Of a stretch of 8,063 bases of DNA, positions 5,471-8,063 are shown piece after piece. How positions within the stretch are numbered: the stretch's first letter is position 1; the number at the start of each line of letters is the position of its first letter. The notes beneath the pieces are model-generated. The model ran no database searches, had not been told where the DNA came from, and saw only the letters and a list, made by a program, of their open reading frames with translations. This stretch comes from an uncultured Chloroflexota bacterium (GTDB lineage: Bacteria; Chloroflexota; Limnocylindria; Limnocylindrales; CSP1-4): NCBI GenBank assembly GCA_903928275.1, contig CAIYQJ010000029.1:1-8063 (forward strand), given 5' to 3'. The position numbers and the translations under genes are program-made.

Positions 5471-5524
5471 ACTCGCTTCGAGGGATTGAATGCCACAAGG
5501 ACTGTGCCCGGCGCCGCGCCAGGA

Positions 5525-5542
5525 GGGGTCACGACAGGGGTC
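5525..5542 (+). repeat. Right copy of the 18-bp direct repeat flanking the Fic gene
   Basis: GGGGTCACGACAGGGGTC. It differs from the copy at 4131-4148 only at positions 8 and 9. It lies 68 bases upstream of the Fic start, in the divergent promoter region shared with polX. Confidence 0.75.
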
Positions 5543-5575
5543 ACCTGCGACGACGTCTCGGGCGGACCGTGACCC
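5526..5575. promoter_or_regulatory. Three GGGTCAC words in the fic-polX divergent promoter region
   Basis: GGGTCAC occurs at 5526-5532 and 5538-5544, and its inverse GTGACCC at 5569-5575. The second and third form a perfect 7-bp inverted repeat with a 24-base spacer. The position between two divergent genes fits a binding site for a regulator, perhaps the Fic protein's own winged helix. No clear promoter hexamers were found. Confidence 0.4.
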
Positions 5576-5638
5576 TGGCCAGGTCGTGTAGGCCCTCGCC
5601 GCACCTCCCCGGCCGTGGCCCTCGGGCATCATTGGCCG

Positions 5639-7471
5639 ATGGCTCCCGATGCGCGACCCGCCCCGGGCAACGACGACCTGGCCCGCATCTTCCACGAGAT
5701 CGGCGACATGCTCGAGGTCCGGGGCGAGCTCGTCTTCAAGGTGCAGGCCTACCACAGGGCGGCCGATGCGATCGCGCGCGCCCCCTTCGACGTGGCGCCC
5801 GCATACGCCGTCGGCGACAGGCGGCCGATCCCGGGGGTCGGCAGCGCGATAGGCGACAAGATCGTCGAGCTCGCGACGACGGGCCGCATGATGTTCCACG
5901 ACCGCCTGCGTGCCGAGATGCCGGCCAGCCTCGTCGAGCTGCTCGCGGTGCCCGGTGTCGGGCCGAAGACCGTCCGGGTCGTGTGGCAGGGACTGGGCGT
6001 CGAGACGCTCGACGACCTCCGCCACGCCGCCGAGGCGGGCAAGCTCCGCGGCCTGCGCGGGATCTCGGCCGCGACCGAGCAGCGGATCCTCGATGGCATC
6101 CGGCAGCTCGACGATCGACCGCAGCGGATGCTCATCGACCGGGCGCAGTCCGTCGCGGACGACGTCGTGGCGCAGCTCGCGGGGGCGCCGGGCGTGCACC
6201 GCGTCGTGCAGGCTGGCTCTCTTCGCCGGCGCCGCGAGACGGTCGGTGACCTCGACCTGCTGGTCGAGACCGAAGACCCGGACGCGGTCATCGCCCGGTT
6301 CCTGGGCCCTGGCCCGGTGGACCGGGCCCCGGGCGCCGGCCGCGTCAGGGCCAGCGTCACGCTGCCCCGGGGCCCGCGGGTCGACATCATGACCATGCCC
6401 GCGGGGGTGGGCGGCACGTACCTCCTCCACTTCACCGGTTCGGCGGCCCACAACGTGGCGCTCCGGGAGATCGCCCGCGACCGCGGTTGGAGCCTCTCGG
6501 AGAAGGGCTTCCTGCGGCTCGGCGCGGACGGCGAGCCGATGACGGGCGCGGAGGCCGAGCTGCGCACGTTCCCGGACGTGGCCGGCGCCTACCGGTTCCT
6601 CGACCTCTCGTACATCGAGCCCGAGCTGCGCGAGGACAGAGGCGAGATCGCCGCGGCGCGCGAGGATCGACTGCCCACGCTCGTCACGCTCGGCGACCTG
6701 TGCGGCGACCTGCACTCGCATTCCGACTGGAGCGACGGCGTCCATTCGATCGAGGCCATGGCCGAGACGGCGCGGCGGCGCGGCCATGCATACCAGGCGC
6801 TGACGGACCACTCGCAGAGCCTCGCCATCGCCCGCGGCCTGGATCCGGCGCGGGTGGAGCAGCAGCGCCGCGTCATCGCGGCCCTGAACGCGCGGTACGT
6901 GGCCGACGATGAGGCGGGGACGCGACCCGAGGGTGCCGTTCCGGGCTTCCGGCTCCTGCATGGCTGTGAGCTCGAGGTGCGAGCGGACGGCACGCTCGAC
7001 TACGACGACGACCTGCTCTCGCGTTTCGACATCGTCGTCGCCTCGGTGCACGTCGCGAGACGGCAGACGCGCGCCGAGCTGACGCGACGGACGCTGAACG
7101 CGATCCGGAGCCCGCACGTCGACGTCATCGCGCACCCGGCCGGCCGGATGATCCAGGAGCGTGCAGACCTCGATCTCGACTGGGAGGCGGTCTTCGAGGC
7201 CGCCGCGGCGACCGGCACGGCGCTGGAGATCAATGGCTCGCCGCCCCGGCTCGATCTCTCGGCTGAGCGCGCGCGCCAGGCGATCGAGGCCGGCTGCCTG
7301 GTGGCCATCGACTCCGACGCCCACCGGACCACTGAGCTCGACTCCCTCCGCTGGGGCGTGGGCCAGGCGCGGCGCGGCTGGGTCGAGGCGCGACACGTCG
7401 TGAACGCGAGACCTCTCGCGGACCTGCTCGCGTGGGCGGCCGGGAAACCACAGCGAGTCGGGTCCCACTGA
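5639..7471 (+). CDS. polX: Bacterial DNA polymerase X with PHP exonuclease domain
   Basis: A 610-residue protein, slightly longer than the usual 570-580 for this family. ATG 5639 is preferred over GTG 5615 because the N-terminus then matches the short lead to the first helical domain. No good Shine-Dalgarno is visible. Order of domains: an N-terminal 8-kDa-like helix-hairpin-helix region (VFKVQAYHRAADAI, PIPGVGSAIGDKIVELA), a second hairpin (VPGVGPKTV), then the polymerase palm with GSLRRRRETVGDLDLLV (Gly193-Ser194; catalytic Asp204 and Asp206) and the third Asp249 in RVDIMTM. The C-terminal PHP domain shows all metal ligands: DLHSHSDWSDG (His359, His361), LTDHS (His391), GCELEV (Glu444), SVH (His471), HPAGR (His499) and SDAH (Asp560, His562). 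It fills short gaps during base-excision repair, with 3'-5' exonuclease or phosphatase action from the PHP part. All key residues are intact. Confidence 0.96.
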   Translation: MAPDARPAPGNDDLARIFHEIGDMLEVRGELVFKVQAYHRAADAIARAPFDVAPAYAVGDRRPIPGVGSAIGDKIVELATTGRMMFHDRLRAEMPASLVELLAVPGVGPKTVRVVWQGLGVETLDDLRHAAEAGKLRGLRGISAATEQRILDGIRQLDDRPQRMLIDRAQSVADDVVAQLAGAPGVHRVVQAGSLRRRRETVGDLDLLVETEDPDAVIARFLGPGPVDRAPGAGRVRASVTLPRGPRVDIMTMPAGVGGTYLLHFTGSAAHNVALREIARDRGWSLSEKGFLRLGADGEPMTGAEAELRTFPDVAGAYRFLDLSYIEPELREDRGEIAAAREDRLPTLVTLGDLCGDLHSHSDWSDGVHSIEAMAETARRRGHAYQALTDHSQSLAIARGLDPARVEQQRRVIAALNARYVADDEAGTRPEGAVPGFRLLHGCELEVRADGTLDYDDDLLSRFDIVVASVHVARRQTRAELTRRTLNAIRSPHVDVIAHPAGRMIQERADLDLDWEAVFEAAAATGTALEINGSPPRLDLSAERARQAIEAGCLVAIDSDAHRTTELDSLRWGVGQARRGWVEARHVVNARPLADLLAWAAGKPQRVGSH

Positions 7472-7475
7472 CCCG

Positions 7476-7497
7476 CCGCGCGCGGCCCCTTGCGCGG
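7476..7497 (+). terminator. Possible hairpin after polX
   Basis: CCGCGC (7476-7481) can pair with GCGCGG (7492-7497) around a 10-base loop, four bases after the polX stop. There is no T-run. The 273 bases between polX and the convergent membrane-protein gene hold nothing else recognised. Confidence 0.3.
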
Positions 7498-7744
7498 ACG
7501 AGTCTCCAAGCCCCCGGTGCCGACTCGATCGCGCATCCGACGTAGTTCCGACGGTCTTCCTGCCGCCTGGCTGGCTCGGCCAGTCGCGCTGCACAGTCAA
7601 CGACGAGGCGGTCGACCAGCGCGCCGTCCTGGGCGAGACGCCGGCGGGGCTACGTCGGGGTCGCGGCGCCACTGCCGCGCTCGCAGGAGCGACTTCTATC
7701 GGCCTCGCCCGTGGCCACAGTCCGACAGCGACGGGACCAGAGAG

Positions 7745-8062
7745 TTAGTCGTTGCTGGTTGCCTCTCGGATCGGATCGGCTGAGAGGGGTCCCAGGAATC
7801 CGTCGTAACGCCTCACGATGACCACGACGCTGAGCGGGCACAGCGCGAGCGCGACGAGGAGGAACGACCAGAGCGCCGCGCTTCCGATGGCCAGCTCCAG
7901 GTGCCAGAGGTCGCCGTGGAAGCCGCCCACGAAGCCGACCGTCTCGCAGACGAGGTCGAACGTGGGCCGGAGACACAGGAGCATGAAGAGCAGGCCGACC
8001 ACCAGCGAGCTCCGCGACGGGCGTCGCCACAGGACGACCAGGCCGACGACGACGCACGCGAC
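7745..8062 (-). CDS. Small multi-pass membrane protein, C-terminal part (5' end outside window)
   Basis: The frame stays open to the window edge, so only the last 105 residues are seen. Three hydrophobic segments stand out: VACVVVGLVVLW at the edge, SLVVGLLFMLLCLRP, and LWSFLLVALALCPLSVVVIV, with Arg-rich loops (WRRPSRS and VRRYDG) that suggest cytoplasmic sides. The segment between the second and third (TVGFVGGFHGDLWHLELAIG) is more polar and could be an outside loop. The stop codon TAA is at 7745-7747. No family was recognised. A start at GTG 8002 is possible but would split the hydrophobic run, so an upstream start is more likely. It runs toward polX and ends 273 bases from it. Confidence 0.6.
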   Translation of the reverse strand, partial: VACVVVGLVVLWRRPSRSSLVVGLLFMLLCLRPTFDLVCETVGFVGGFHGDLWHLELAIGSAALWSFLLVALALCPLSVVVIVRRYDGFLGPLSADPIREATSND

Positions 8063-8063
8063 A

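Noticed and set aside
4178..7672. A very long open frame on the - strand (over 1100 codons) opposite polX and through the Fic region
   Set aside because: Its product is Arg/Gly/Ala-rich with no recognisable domain, and it mirrors the codon bias of polX and of the Fic gene in another frame. It is a shadow of GC-rich coding DNA.

Overview
The window is GC-rich (roughly 70 %) bacterial DNA with dense, short-spaced genes. The style fits a high-GC soil or sediment lineage such as Chloroflexota or Actinomycetota. The HD-domain/LuxR fusion, the Tat-exported glycine-repeat protein and the PIN and HEPN/MNT toxin-antitoxin types are, from memory, common there. No rRNA or intact tRNA is present, so the phylum is inference only.

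Left part (1-2221). The 3' end of a large regulator (HD-GYP-like domain plus LuxR-type HTH, + strand) converges on a Tat-signal secreted protein built from glycine-rich repeats (- strand, 880-1905). The 316-base gap after it carries a 17-bp tandem duplication and ends in an operator-like inverted repeat.

Middle part (2194-3956) is an accessory patch. A VapB-like ribbon-helix-helix antitoxin overlaps a PIN-domain toxin by 4 bases. Next comes a gap of about 320 bases with two strong inverted repeats and a perfect 8-8 palindrome. A minimal nucleotidyltransferase (MNT) then overlaps a HEPN-type partner that has lost the N-terminal part of its fold. The patch ends at 3912-3956 in what reads as the 3' half of a tRNA-Thr(CGT), from anticodon loop to CCA on the - strand, with no 5' half. 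That is the usual scar of tyrosine-recombinase integration. Its orientation puts the inserted element to the right (3957 onward), with an intact tRNA-Thr expected beyond the window.

Right part (3957-8063). A Fic-domain AMP-transferase gene (- strand) has a one-base frameshift between its catalytic core and its C-terminal winged helix. An 18-bp near-identical direct repeat flanks it on both sides. Divergent from it is a complete bacterial DNA polymerase X (polymerase plus PHP domains, 610 aa). The window closes with the 3' end of a small multi-pass membrane protein on the - strand.

Common thread: three toxin-like effectors sit side by side and each shows a defect. The PIN toxin has His where the family normally has Asp, the HEPN protein is shortened, and the Fic gene is frameshifted. 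Both antitoxin genes (RHH and MNT) look intact. This suggests decaying addiction modules at a tRNA-associated insertion site; it is an inference from sequence alone.
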